Shown: positions 1 through 6,307 of the stretch, in pieces | Numbering within the stretch: the first letter of the stretch is position 1 | Layout: each line of letters begins with the position of its first letter | Assembly: GCA_045532865.1 (NCBI GenBank) | Contig: JAZSGT010000026.1 | Coordinates: 1 to 12,913, forward strand | Length of the DNA stretch: 12,913 bases | Direction of reading: 5' to 3' | Source: RGIG4140 sp045532865 | Lineage (GTDB): Bacteria > Pseudomonadota > Alphaproteobacteria > CAAHEQ01 > UBA3637 | The notes under the pieces: model-generated | Seen by the model: the letters and a program-made list of their open reading frames with translations, nothing else | Databases searched by the model: none | What the model was told of the DNA's origin: nothing | Translations under genes and position numbers: made by a program

Positions 1-1722
1 AACATCATGGTAAGCACCATCATAGAGGTTTGCTTTAAAGTCTGTGCAAGGGAAGCCTGCCAATACACCTGTTTCAAGTGAGGCACGCAAACCTTTTTCA
101 ACACCTGGGATATATTCTTTTGGAACAGCACCACCGACAACTGTATTTTCAAATACAAAGCCTGAACCTGGTTCCAATGGAGTAAATTTGATGCGAACAC
201 GAGCAAATTGACCTGAACCACCAGATTGTTTTTTGTGTGTATAATCTTCATCAAATTCTTTAGAAATTGTTTCACGATATGCAACTTGAGGTGCACCAAC
301 ATTGGCTTCAACCTTAAATTCACGTTTTAAACGATCAACAATAATTTCTAAGTGTAACTCACCCATACCTTTAATAACAGTTTGACCTGTTTCTGTGTTT
401 GATGTAACACGGAATGAAGGGTCTTCCATTGCCAAACGGTTCAAAGCTAAAGCCATTTTTTCAACGTCAGCTTTTGTTTTTGGCTCAACTGCAATTTCAA
501 TAACTGGATCTGGGAAGTCCATTTTTTCCAAAACAACTTTTAAGCTTTCACCACAAAGTGTATCACCAGTTGTTGTGTCTTTCAACCCAACTAAGGCAAC
601 AATATCACCTGCTGTTGCTTCTTTAATTTCTTCACGGTGGTTAGCATGCATTAAAAGCATACGGCCGATACGTTCTTTTTTATCTTTAACCGTATTTGTA
701 ACATAACTACCACTTGTTAAAGTACCTTGATATACACGTAAGAATGTTAAAGAACCAACGAATGGGTCTGTCATAATTTTAAATGCCAAACCAGCGAATG
801 GTTTATCATCAACAGAACCACAAACATATTCAGCTTCTGAACCAGCGATAACGCCTTTTGCTTGTGGAATATCAATTGGAGATGGCAAATAATCAACAAC
901 AGCATCTAACAATGTTTGAATACCTTTGTTTTTAAATGCAGAACCACAGAATACTGGAATGAATGATTGAGAAATTGTACCTTTACGGATACATCTTTTC
1001 AATGTTTCCATATCAGGTTCAACACCTTCCAAGTATTTTTCCATGGCTTCATCTTCCATTTCAACAGCCATTTCAACAAGTTCATTGTAGTATTTATCTG
1101 CTTTTTCTTTTAAATCAGCAGGAATTTCTTGATATTCAAAAGAAGCACCCAAATCTTCTGAATGCCAAATAATTGCTTTACGCATTAAAATATCAACAAT
1201 TCCTTTAAATTCTGATTCAGCACCAATTGGCAATGCCATAACCATTGGACGAGCGCCTAAACGTGTTTTAATCATATCAACACAACGCTCAAAGTTAGCA
1301 CCAATACGGTCCATTTTGTTTGCAAAGCAAATACGTGGAACACCATATTTATCAGCTTGACGCCAAACTGTTTCTGATTGAGGTTCAACACCTGCTACAC
1401 CATCAAACACTGTAATAGCACCATCAAGAACACGTAAGCAACGTTCAACTTCAACTGTAAAGTCAACGTGGCCTGGCGTATCAATAACATTAATGCGGTG
1501 ATCTTTCCAAAAAGCTGTTGTAGCAGCTGATGTAATTGTGATACCACGTTCTTGTTCTTGTTCCATCCAGTCCATTGTAGCAGCGCCATCATGAACTTCG
1601 CCGATTTTATGTGACTTACCTGTGTAAAACAAAATACGTTCTGTTGTTGTTGTTTTACCAGCATCAATGTGAGCCATAATACCAATATTTCTATATCTTT
1701 CAATCGGTGTTGTACGAGCCAT
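1..1722 (-). CDS. fusA: Elongation factor G, 5' part (cut by the window edge)
   Basis: EF-G is the cytoplasmic GTPase that drives ribosomal translocation and, with RRF, ribosome recycling. The frame stays open from ATG at 1722 to the left edge, giving 574 codons; the family is about 690 residues, so roughly the last 115 (end of domain IV and domain V) lie outside. The GTPase motifs are intact: AHIDAGKT at residues 17-24, the RGITI switch I region, DTPGH at 81-85 and NKMD at 135-138. The start has a purine-rich AGGGGG site overlapping the rpsG stop region, only 9 bases after that stop, so it is the third gene of a tight str operon. The wording of the G domain looks alphaproteobacterial. Nothing in the visible part suggests a pseudogene. 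A tuf gene commonly follows in this operon but cannot be seen. Confidence 0.98.
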   Translation of the reverse strand, partial: MARTTPIERYRNIGIMAHIDAGKTTTTERILFYTGKSHKIGEVHDGAATMDWMEQEQERGITITSAATTAFWKDHRINVIDTPGHVDFTVEVERCLRVLDGAITVFDGVAGVEPQSETVWRQADKYGVPRICFANKMDRIGANFERCVDMIKTRLGARPMVMALPIGAESEFKGIVDILMRKAIIWHSEDLGASFEYQEIPADLKEKADKYYNELVEMAVEMEDEAMEKYLEGVEPDMETLKRCIRKGTISQSFIPVFCGSAFKNKGIQTLLDAVVDYLPSPIDIPQAKGVIAGSEAEYVCGSVDDKPFAGLAFKIMTDPFVGSLTFLRVYQGTLTSGSYVTNTVKDKKERIGRMLLMHANHREEIKEATAGDIVALVGLKDTTTGDTLCGESLKVVLEKMDFPDPVIEIAVEPKTKADVEKMALALNRLAMEDPSFRVTSNTETGQTVIKGMGELHLEIIVDRLKREFKVEANVGAPQVAYRETISKEFDEDYTHKKQSGGSGQFARVRIKFTPLEPGSGFVFENTVVGGAVPKEYIPGVEKGLRASLETGVLAGFPCTDFKANLYDGAYHDV

Positions 1723-1731
1723 GATTTCCCC

Positions 1732-2202
1732 CTACCATTTAAAATGAGCAAATGCTTTGTTTGCATCAGCCATACGATGTGTATCTTCACGTTTACGAAT
1801 TGCAGCCCCACGATTATTGTATGCATCTTGCAATTCACCGAACAAACGTTCAACCATTGTTTTTTCTGAACGATTGCGAGCAGCGCCGATAATCCAACGA
1901 ATTGCCAAAGCTTGTTGACGATCTGGACGAACTTCAACAGGAACTTGGTATGTTGCACCACCAACACGGCGTGAACGAACTTCAAGTAATGGCTTTACAT
2001 TATTTAAAGCTTCTGTGAAAACTTCTAATCCTGATTTATGCAATTTATTTTCAAGCTCATTGATTGCACCGTACAAGATTTCTTCAGCTTTACTTTTTTG
2101 ACCATCATACATTAAACTATTCATAAATTTTGTAACAACTGTGTTGTGATATTTTGCATCAGGTGTCACTTCGCGTTTAATTGCAGCGTGTCTACGAGAC
2201 AT
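1732..2202 (-). CDS. rpsG: 30S ribosomal protein S7
   Basis: S7 is a primary 16S rRNA-binding protein that nucleates assembly of the 30S head and lies near the E site. The product is 156 residues, the usual bacterial length, beginning MSRRHAAIKREV and carrying the family hallmarks RRVGGATYQVPVEVRP and the basic RWIIGAARNR segment, ending HFKW. A strong AAGGAGAAGG ribosome binding site lies directly before the ATG. It follows rpsL by 16 bases and precedes fusA by 9. In E. coli the rpsL-rpsG gap carries the S7 autoregulatory operator; here the gap is too short to hold it, so feedback control, if present, must be elsewhere. Confidence 0.98.
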   Translation of the reverse strand: MSRRHAAIKREVTPDAKYHNTVVTKFMNSLMYDGQKSKAEEILYGAINELENKLHKSGLEVFTEALNNVKPLLEVRSRRVGGATYQVPVEVRPDRQQALAIRWIIGAARNRSEKTMVERLFGELQDAYNNRGAAIRKREDTHRMADANKAFAHFKW

Positions 2203-2218
2203 TTTTCCTTCTCCTTAC

Positions 2219-2590
2219 TTATTTAGGCCGTTTAGCGCCGTAAAGCGAACGAGCTTGTTTACGTTTGGCAACACCTTGAGTATCAAGTGTACCGCGAATG
2301 ATATGATAACGAACACCAGGCAAGTCCTTTACACGACCGCCTCTGATCATCACAACAGAGTGTTCTTGCAAGTTATGCCCTTCACCAGGGATATAACAAG
2401 TAACTTCAAAACCATTTGTTAAACGAACACGAGCTACTTTACGTAAAGCTGAGTTCGGTTTTTTTGGTGTTGTTGTATAAACACGTGTACAAACACCTCT
2501 TTTTTGAGGACATGCTTGTAAAGCCGGAACTTTATTTCTGGCTGTTTTTGATTTCCGTGATTTACGGATTAACTGATTAATTGTAGGCAT
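2219..2590 (-). CDS. rpsL: 30S ribosomal protein S12
   Basis: S12 sits at the decoding centre and influences translational accuracy. The product is 123 residues, of normal length. The conserved loops TTPKKPNSALRK (Lys43 and Lys44 counting Met) and RVKDLPGVRYH (Lys88, Asp89, Pro91) are wild type, so none of the classical streptomycin-resistance substitutions is present. Asp89 is the residue that RimO methylthiolates in E. coli. An AAAGGA ribosome binding site precedes the ATG. It is the first gene of the str operon, transcribed from one or both promoters proposed upstream. Confidence 0.98.
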   Translation of the reverse strand: MPTINQLIRKSRKSKTARNKVPALQACPQKRGVCTRVYTTTPKKPNSALRKVARVRLTNGFEVTCYIPGEGHNLQEHSVVMIRGGRVKDLPGVRYHIIRGTLDTQGVAKRKQARSLYGAKRPK

Positions 2591-2615
2591 TAAAATATTT
2601 CCTTTTATTCTACCT

Positions 2616-2624
2616 ATTATAACA
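2616..2624 (-). promoter_or_regulatory. Extended -10 promoter close to rpsL
   Basis: On the minus strand this reads TGTTATAAT: a perfect TATAAT with the TGn extension. No good -35 hexamer lies at 16-18 bases, which is tolerable for an extended -10 element. A start about 7 bases downstream would leave a leader of roughly 18 nt that still includes the rpsL ribosome binding site. Confidence 0.55.
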
Positions 2625-2775
2625 AACTTTTACCGACCCGTTTCGAGCAAATAAAAGCACTCAAAAATTGCCAATCAACATCAAGGTAACCCTTTGTTTT
2701 TATTAGCAATACCAAAAGCAAGCGGGTGATGAATGATTATTTTATCACAAACCACCTTTACCTTTAAGTCTTGAT

Positions 2776-2804
2776 ATTAAACCATATTTTCCAAATAAAG
2801 TCAA
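2776..2804 (-). promoter_or_regulatory. Sigma-70-type promoter for the str operon (distal)
   Basis: Minus strand: TTGACT, a 17-base spacer, then TTTAAT. Each hexamer matches the consensus at five of six positions. It lies about 185 bases upstream of rpsL, which implies a long untranslated leader. It is the best -35/-10 pair in this stretch. Confidence 0.65.
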
Positions 2805-2899
2805 GTCTTTTTTTGATTTTTTTATATAAAAAATAGATTCTTAAAAGGAATTATTTAAAAAAATACATCATCTAAAAAATATCTTGTACAAAACATTTT

Positions 2900-4498
2900 T
2901 TAATCATCTTCACGAATACGTATTTCTTTTTTTAACCTCTCTATCACACGTGGCAACTTTGCCGTTTTTGAAATAACAACAGGATTAATTTTAATATCAT
3001 AATTCAAAAGCGCTTGAAACCTATTTTGTTTTTCTTCTTCCGATACAACCCCATTCAAACAAAGCATCTCTACACTTTCAACTTGATCTTTAATCAACTC
3101 TAACCGATCTTTATGCAGTTTTTGCAAAGAATCCTCTGCATCCAATCTTCTTAATTTCAATTCATAAGCATAAGAGTGAACTGTTACATTCCCCTTTCGC
3201 TTCAACTCTTTTGTCAAAATATCAAGCATCATCGCTTTGTGAAAATTTTTAAATCCATTTTTCTTAACAGATTCTTCCAATGTCATTCCCTTTTCCAAAC
3301 TAGAAACAACATTATAAACATCCCTATCCCTCAAAACAAAAAAAGCATAAAACAAAGACGCCACATCTTTACACATCTCTTTTGGCATTTTTAACAAAAA
3401 CAGCTCTACATCTTTTAAAACAGAAGAATAAAGCTTTACAAAAGCAAAGTTCGAATAAATTCTATTTTTTTCAACCCATAAAAGATTACCATCATCCATT
3501 TTTGCTTTTCCAAGTAAATCAAGCTCAGCAAAATTTGATTGCAACAATCGATATCTCGCACTTTGTTTATTAACATTTTTTTCTTGTTTTTTTAAATATA
3601 CATAAGAAAAAACACCCGTTAAACCAGCACAAACAAACGATACACCACTTAAAACACTATCCATCACGCCCGTTGCTATGCAACCAGTCATCGAAACACC
3701 ACTTCCCACTTTCAAAGCAGTCAACGCTAACGAAGGACCTTTTTCATATAAAGACCGATTCAAAAAAGCATTTACCCGATCAGCAGAATTAACACCATGT
3801 AAAATTGAAGTTCGATCTAAAACACCCATCTCCAAAAAACGCAAAACTTCTTCATCGGCCAAACAAGATTCAACTTTTTCCATTATATCAAAACACATTT
3901 TCAAAACCAAAACTTTTGAAAGTTCTGCATTTTGCATATAATCAATAATATTTTTTTTAGAAAAAGAATCCCCCACCTCTTCAAGCACAACTTGATGAAT
4001 AGCCTCTAAAACAGCCTCACGAATTCCCGACCCTTTTTCGATATTATTATACAAACCAAGCTCAGTTACATTTGACCAAACATTTTCACGAACAGCCTCA
4101 ACAACAAGATTCCAATCATCCATTGAAAACATATATCGAATCCCCATATAATCTTTTGGCCTTATAAAAGGAAGTGATTTTGTTGTATTAATCAAAATCG
4201 TTCCACTAGAAAAAACAACATTATCATTTGAAAAAATTTTTTTTAAAGCTCTCGCTGTTTTTTTATAGGCCTTTTCAAACCGACGACAACAATAACATAC
4301 CGAAACAACAGCAGTTGAGACCAATTGCGTACACGCATAATCTCGATTATTCAAAACACCAAAAACAGCATTCCCCATAGAAAAACCCAAAATCGCAGGA
4401 GCAACTGTTGAAAAAACAACCCTTTTCAACCCACTTTTTTTTGAATTTAAAAAAACATCTTTGATCTTTTTATTTTCAGTTCTAACACGATCTGGCAC
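2900..4498 (-). CDS. Unrecognised 532-residue membrane protein
   Basis: I do not recognise this protein. A basic N-terminus (residues 1-25) leads into a hydrophobic hairpin at about 27-50 and 56-71. A soluble, helix-rich stretch of about 190 residues follows, then a second hydrophobic pair rich in Gly, Ser and Val at about 263-302. The last 230 residues are charged and helical, with probable coiled-coil character at about 448-495 and a basic/acidic end (KKEIRIREDD). There is no signal peptide cleavage site and no recognisable catalytic motif. The start is GTG, chosen because a perfect AGGAGG lies 5 bases upstream; that site is buried in a hairpin (4504-4522). It lies 44 bases after an XRE-type regulator gene and is probably co-transcribed with it. 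It could be a lineage-specific envelope or effector-like protein; no function is assigned. Confidence 0.8.
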   Translation of the reverse strand: MPDRVRTENKKIKDVFLNSKKSGLKRVVFSTVAPAILGFSMGNAVFGVLNNRDYACTQLVSTAVVSVCYCCRRFEKAYKKTARALKKIFSNDNVVFSSGTILINTTKSLPFIRPKDYMGIRYMFSMDDWNLVVEAVRENVWSNVTELGLYNNIEKGSGIREAVLEAIHQVVLEEVGDSFSKKNIIDYMQNAELSKVLVLKMCFDIMEKVESCLADEEVLRFLEMGVLDRTSILHGVNSADRVNAFLNRSLYEKGPSLALTALKVGSGVSMTGCIATGVMDSVLSGVSFVCAGLTGVFSYVYLKKQEKNVNKQSARYRLLQSNFAELDLLGKAKMDDGNLLWVEKNRIYSNFAFVKLYSSVLKDVELFLLKMPKEMCKDVASLFYAFFVLRDRDVYNVVSSLEKGMTLEESVKKNGFKNFHKAMMLDILTKELKRKGNVTVHSYAYELKLRRLDAEDSLQKLHKDRLELIKDQVESVEMLCLNGVVSEEEKQNRFQALLNYDIKINPVVISKTAKLPRVIERLKKEIRIREDD

Positions 4499-4503
4499 AA
4501 AAG

Positions 4504-4522
4504 CCTCCTATGAATTAGGAGG
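4504..4522 (-). promoter_or_regulatory. Hairpin sequestering the ribosome binding site
   Basis: In the minus-strand transcript this is CCUCCUA-AUUCA-UAGGAGG: a perfect 7-bp stem with a 5-base loop. The 3' arm is the AGGAGG Shine-Dalgarno site of the gene starting at 4498, and the 5' arm is an exact anti-Shine-Dalgarno. No T-run follows on either strand, so it is not an intrinsic terminator. It begins 20 bases after the stop codon of the upstream regulator gene. It may keep translation of the membrane protein low, make it depend on upstream translation, or respond to temperature or a ligand. Confidence 0.7.
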
Positions 4523-4542
4523 AAATTTTACCTTAATTTAAA

Positions 4543-4938
4543 TTATTTGTCAATATTTTTATTTATATAAAAACTCAAAAACGAGCGAAGCGCAGAAATA
4601 AACTCTGGTGACTCATCTTCCAAATCAAACATAAGCTCTAATAAATCTGGTGAAATATTTTCCAAATTAGGGCGATCCCTATTCAAAAAAAGCATATACG
4701 TTTCAACACCCAACGCTTCAGCAATTGCATCTAACGTTGCCAACTTTGTCCCCGCTACATTATTTTCAATCTGACAAATCATTTCAACCGTCTTATCCAC
4801 TTTTTTTGCTAATTCAGATTGTGTCAAACCTCTTTTTTTTCGAAGCATTTTAATGTTTCTTGAAACAACAAAACGAGACTCATTTTGAATAAGCCCCTCT
4901 AACTCAGCACACTTTGAACTTTTTTCTTTTTTTACCAT
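4543..4938 (-). CDS. XRE-family helix-turn-helix transcriptional regulator
   Basis: This is a small cytoplasmic DNA-binding protein of the Cro/C1 (XRE) type. From ATG at 4938 it has 131 residues: a basic lead, an HTH_3 domain at about 27-85 (NIKMLRKKRGLTQSELAKKV, then the recognition-helix region up to the LATLDAIAEALGV signature), and an acidic helical tail of about 45 residues that may serve dimerisation. A GTG at 4950 in the same frame would add four residues. I prefer the ATG because the predicted transcript would begin only about 8 bases before the GTG; neither start has a strong Shine-Dalgarno. It is the first gene of a two-gene unit with the membrane protein at 2900-4498. Repeated TTAAGT elements over its own promoter suggest autoregulation. 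Its targets are otherwise unknown. Confidence 0.9.
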   Translation of the reverse strand: MVKKEKSSKCAELEGLIQNESRFVVSRNIKMLRKKRGLTQSELAKKVDKTVEMICQIENNVAGTKLATLDAIAEALGVETYMLFLNRDRPNLENISPDLLELMFDLEDESPEFISALRSFLSFYINKNIDK

Positions 4939-4947
4939 TTTCAATCC

Positions 4948-4975
4948 CACTTAACTTTATTTAAGTTACACTTAA
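4948..4975. promoter_or_regulatory. Candidate operator: TTAAGT half-site cluster
   Basis: CACTTAA occurs twice in the same orientation (4948-4954 and 4969-4975), 21 bp or two helical turns apart. Between them TTAAGT (4961-4966) forms an inverted repeat with the first copy. An overlapping 6-bp palindrome, TAACTT-TATTT-AAGTTA (4952-4968), covers the -10 and start region of the regulator gene. The placement fits autorepression by the adjacent XRE protein; this is inference. Confidence 0.5.
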
Positions 4976-4991
4976 AATTTAGCCTTGTCAA
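4963..4991 (-). promoter_or_regulatory. Promoter of the XRE regulator/membrane protein cassette
   Basis: Minus strand: a perfect TTGACA, a 17-base spacer and a weak -10, TAACTT. The strong -35 combined with a -10 buried in a palindrome is the pattern of a repressible promoter. The predicted start lies about 18 bases before the ATG at 4938. Confidence 0.55.
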
Positions 4992-5041
4992 CCTGTATTT
5001 TTATTTCAATAAAAAAATCTATTTTACAACCAATTTTAAAC

Positions 5042-5070
5042 TTGCAATACACCAAAAAATGTAATATAAA
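5042..5070 (+). promoter_or_regulatory. Promoter of the CPVC protein/zntB operon
   Basis: TTGCAA, a 17-base spacer, then TATAAA (five of six to consensus). The predicted start near 5077 leaves a leader of about 31 nt before the ATG at 5108, including its ribosome binding site. Confidence 0.6.
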
Positions 5071-5107
5071 AAAGCCAATTATTCATTTCAGATATCAAGG
5101 AGTATCC

Positions 5108-5671
5108 ATGCTAAAAGTTTTAGCTTTATTCATTAGTTTATTATCATCAATCAAAGCCTTTGCAAATCCGGCTTGCCCTGTTTGCATGGTAACAGTTGGC
5201 GCCTCCTTATATTTAGCTGAAAAATCCGGTTTAGATAAATGTGTTATCGGTGTTTGGTCTGGGGCATTATTAGCTATTTTTGGGTATTTTTTAATCCGAT
5301 ATTTCAATAAAAAAAATTGGAATTTTTATAAACGTGATTTTATTTTAATGATTTCTTCAATTGCCTCTATTGGCTTTATGTATCTTGGTTCGCTTCCCTA
5401 TGAACCAATGATTATTGGGTTTTTGTATATTGATTCATTTTTACTGAGCAATATTTTAGGCGCATTTGCATTTATTGCTGGCATTCATTTATACGATTGG
5501 ATGAAGAAAAAAAACGGTGGACATGCACACTTTCCTTTTGAAAAAGTTGTCGTTCCAGTTGTTACAACAGCTTTGCTCAGCGCTTTGTTTTATTTTTATC
5601 CACTTTGTAACTGCAACACCCCTCAACCTACATCAACACAAGAAGTTAAAATGATTCCCGTTTTAGAATAG
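5108..5671 (+). CDS. Exported-type membrane protein with periplasmic CPVC and CNC motifs
   Basis: I know no assigned function for this 187-residue inner-membrane protein. ATG at 5108 is chosen over further upstream in-frame starts because AAGGAG lies 5 bases before it and it begins a clean signal peptide (MLKVLALF..., likely cut after AFA at residue 19). The mature N-terminus carries CPVC (Cys23, Cys26). Four hydrophobic segments follow at about 46-64, 78-97, 105-130 and 147-165. The basic loops KKNWNFYKR and WMKKKNGG mark the cytoplasmic sides, which puts both CPVC and the C-terminal Cys167-Asn-Cys169 in the periplasm. Paired cysteines facing each other suggest metal binding or thiol redox chemistry (inference). 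It is the first gene of an operon ending in a ZntB-like transporter, with the next gene 10 bases on. Confidence 0.82.
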   Translation: MLKVLALFISLLSSIKAFANPACPVCMVTVGASLYLAEKSGLDKCVIGVWSGALLAIFGYFLIRYFNKKNWNFYKRDFILMISSIASIGFMYLGSLPYEPMIIGFLYIDSFLLSNILGAFAFIAGIHLYDWMKKKNGGHAHFPFEKVVVPVVTTALLSALFYFYPLCNCNTPQPTSTQEVKMIPVLE

Positions 5672-5681
5672 GAGAAAAAGA

Positions 5682-6281
5682 ATGGAAAAAGCAAAAAACG
5701 TTAAAGAGTTTGTCGAACGAATTGACAATATGAAGAAAAAAAATCCAAAAGATTTGTCTTCAGATCAAGACTTAACTATCGCCATTATGAACCTTATTTC
5801 TATTGAAGAACATCTTATTTTTTCTGGGGCAAAAACAGGAAAAAACTCATTTTACGCCATGGTAAATGACATTCGGGAAATGCGCAAAAATTTAATGCAA
5901 AAAATCATTCCTTCATATGAAGGAGAAGTGTGGTGCATTTCAAAACATTTGCTTGCAACCTCCATGCGCTTAATGGAAGTTGGAACAAAACAACAAAGTA
6001 TGGGCAACACAAAAGACGCTTATGACTTGTTCAATCAAGCTTATGATTTGTATTGTTTATTCTGGGGATTAAATATGAACATCATTGATGCAAAAGAAAT
6101 CAATTGGAGCCCAGACTCTGTTGAATCTGTTAAAAAAGAAGCAGCACAATTAATTGAAAATCAAAAAGAACCTTCTTCAACTGAAACAGAATCTGTTTCT
6201 CAAGCCCAAGCAGTACCAACAACATTAATGGGTAAATTAAAAAGTGTTGTTAGAAAAGCTGTCGACTGTTGTATTGAATAA
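5682..6281 (+). CDS. Unrecognised helical cytosolic protein
   Basis: This is a 199-residue protein without signal peptide or membrane segment; I do not assign a family. The body (residues 5-135) is predicted helical. It includes the conserved-looking patches SIEEHLIF (40-47), EGEVWCISKHLL (80-91) and a TPR-like stretch GNTKDAYDLFNQAYDLY (108-124). A low-complexity Ser/Thr/Glu/Gln linker (about 158-180) leads to a short basic amphipathic helix ending in a double cysteine (Cys196-Cys197). The AGGAG ribosome binding site overlaps the stop of the CPVC protein gene and the gap is 10 bases, so the two are very likely translated together. The terminal helix and cysteine pair could attach it to the membrane partner or bind metal, but this is speculative. 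Confidence 0.85.
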   Translation: MEKAKNVKEFVERIDNMKKKNPKDLSSDQDLTIAIMNLISIEEHLIFSGAKTGKNSFYAMVNDIREMRKNLMQKIIPSYEGEVWCISKHLLATSMRLMEVGTKQQSMGNTKDAYDLFNQAYDLYCLFWGLNMNIIDAKEINWSPDSVESVKKEAAQLIENQKEPSSTETESVSQAQAVPTTLMGKLKSVVRKAVDCCIE

Positions 6282-6307
6282 TTTATCCCTTAAAAAAGGA
6301 GACACCC

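Larger units (their letters stand above)
2591..2899 (-). other. Intergenic leader of the str operon
   Basis: These 309 bases lie between the stop of the 532-residue membrane protein gene and rpsL, both on the minus strand. They hold two promoter candidates (entries at 2776-2804 and 2616-2624). The distal one would give a leader of about 180 nt with short inverted repeats such as GTGAT/ATCAC, but no convincing known riboswitch or ribosomal-protein operator. A six-codon ORF (MLIGNF) within the leader has no credible ribosome binding site. I see no intrinsic terminator after the membrane protein gene, so readthrough into rpsL is possible. No larger gene is supported. Confidence 0.6.

Noticed and set aside
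1395..1985. A 196-codon minus-strand open frame overlapping fusA and rpsG
   Set aside because: It lies out of frame across two certain genes, its translation is low-complexity and unlike any protein, and it has no ribosome binding site.
2640..2760. Short near-repeat TGCTTTTGGTATTGCT / TGCTTTTATTTGCT and a six-codon ORF in the str leader
   Set aside because: The repeat is imperfect and AT-rich, and the ORF has no convincing start signal; neither supports a leader peptide or attenuator.
3176..3941. Several 60-90 codon plus-strand frames opposite the membrane protein gene
   Set aside because: They are antisense shadows without ribosome binding sites; the minus-strand frame is long, has a strong SD and coherent hydrophobic segments.
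4504..4522. Inverted repeat considered as a terminator of the regulator gene
   Set aside because: No T-run follows on either strand; the arm instead matches the SD of the next gene.
4985..5107. 41-codon upstream extension of the CPVC protein
   Set aside because: It would cover the promoter, lacks a ribosome binding site and would bury the signal peptide; ATG 5108 has AAGGAG.
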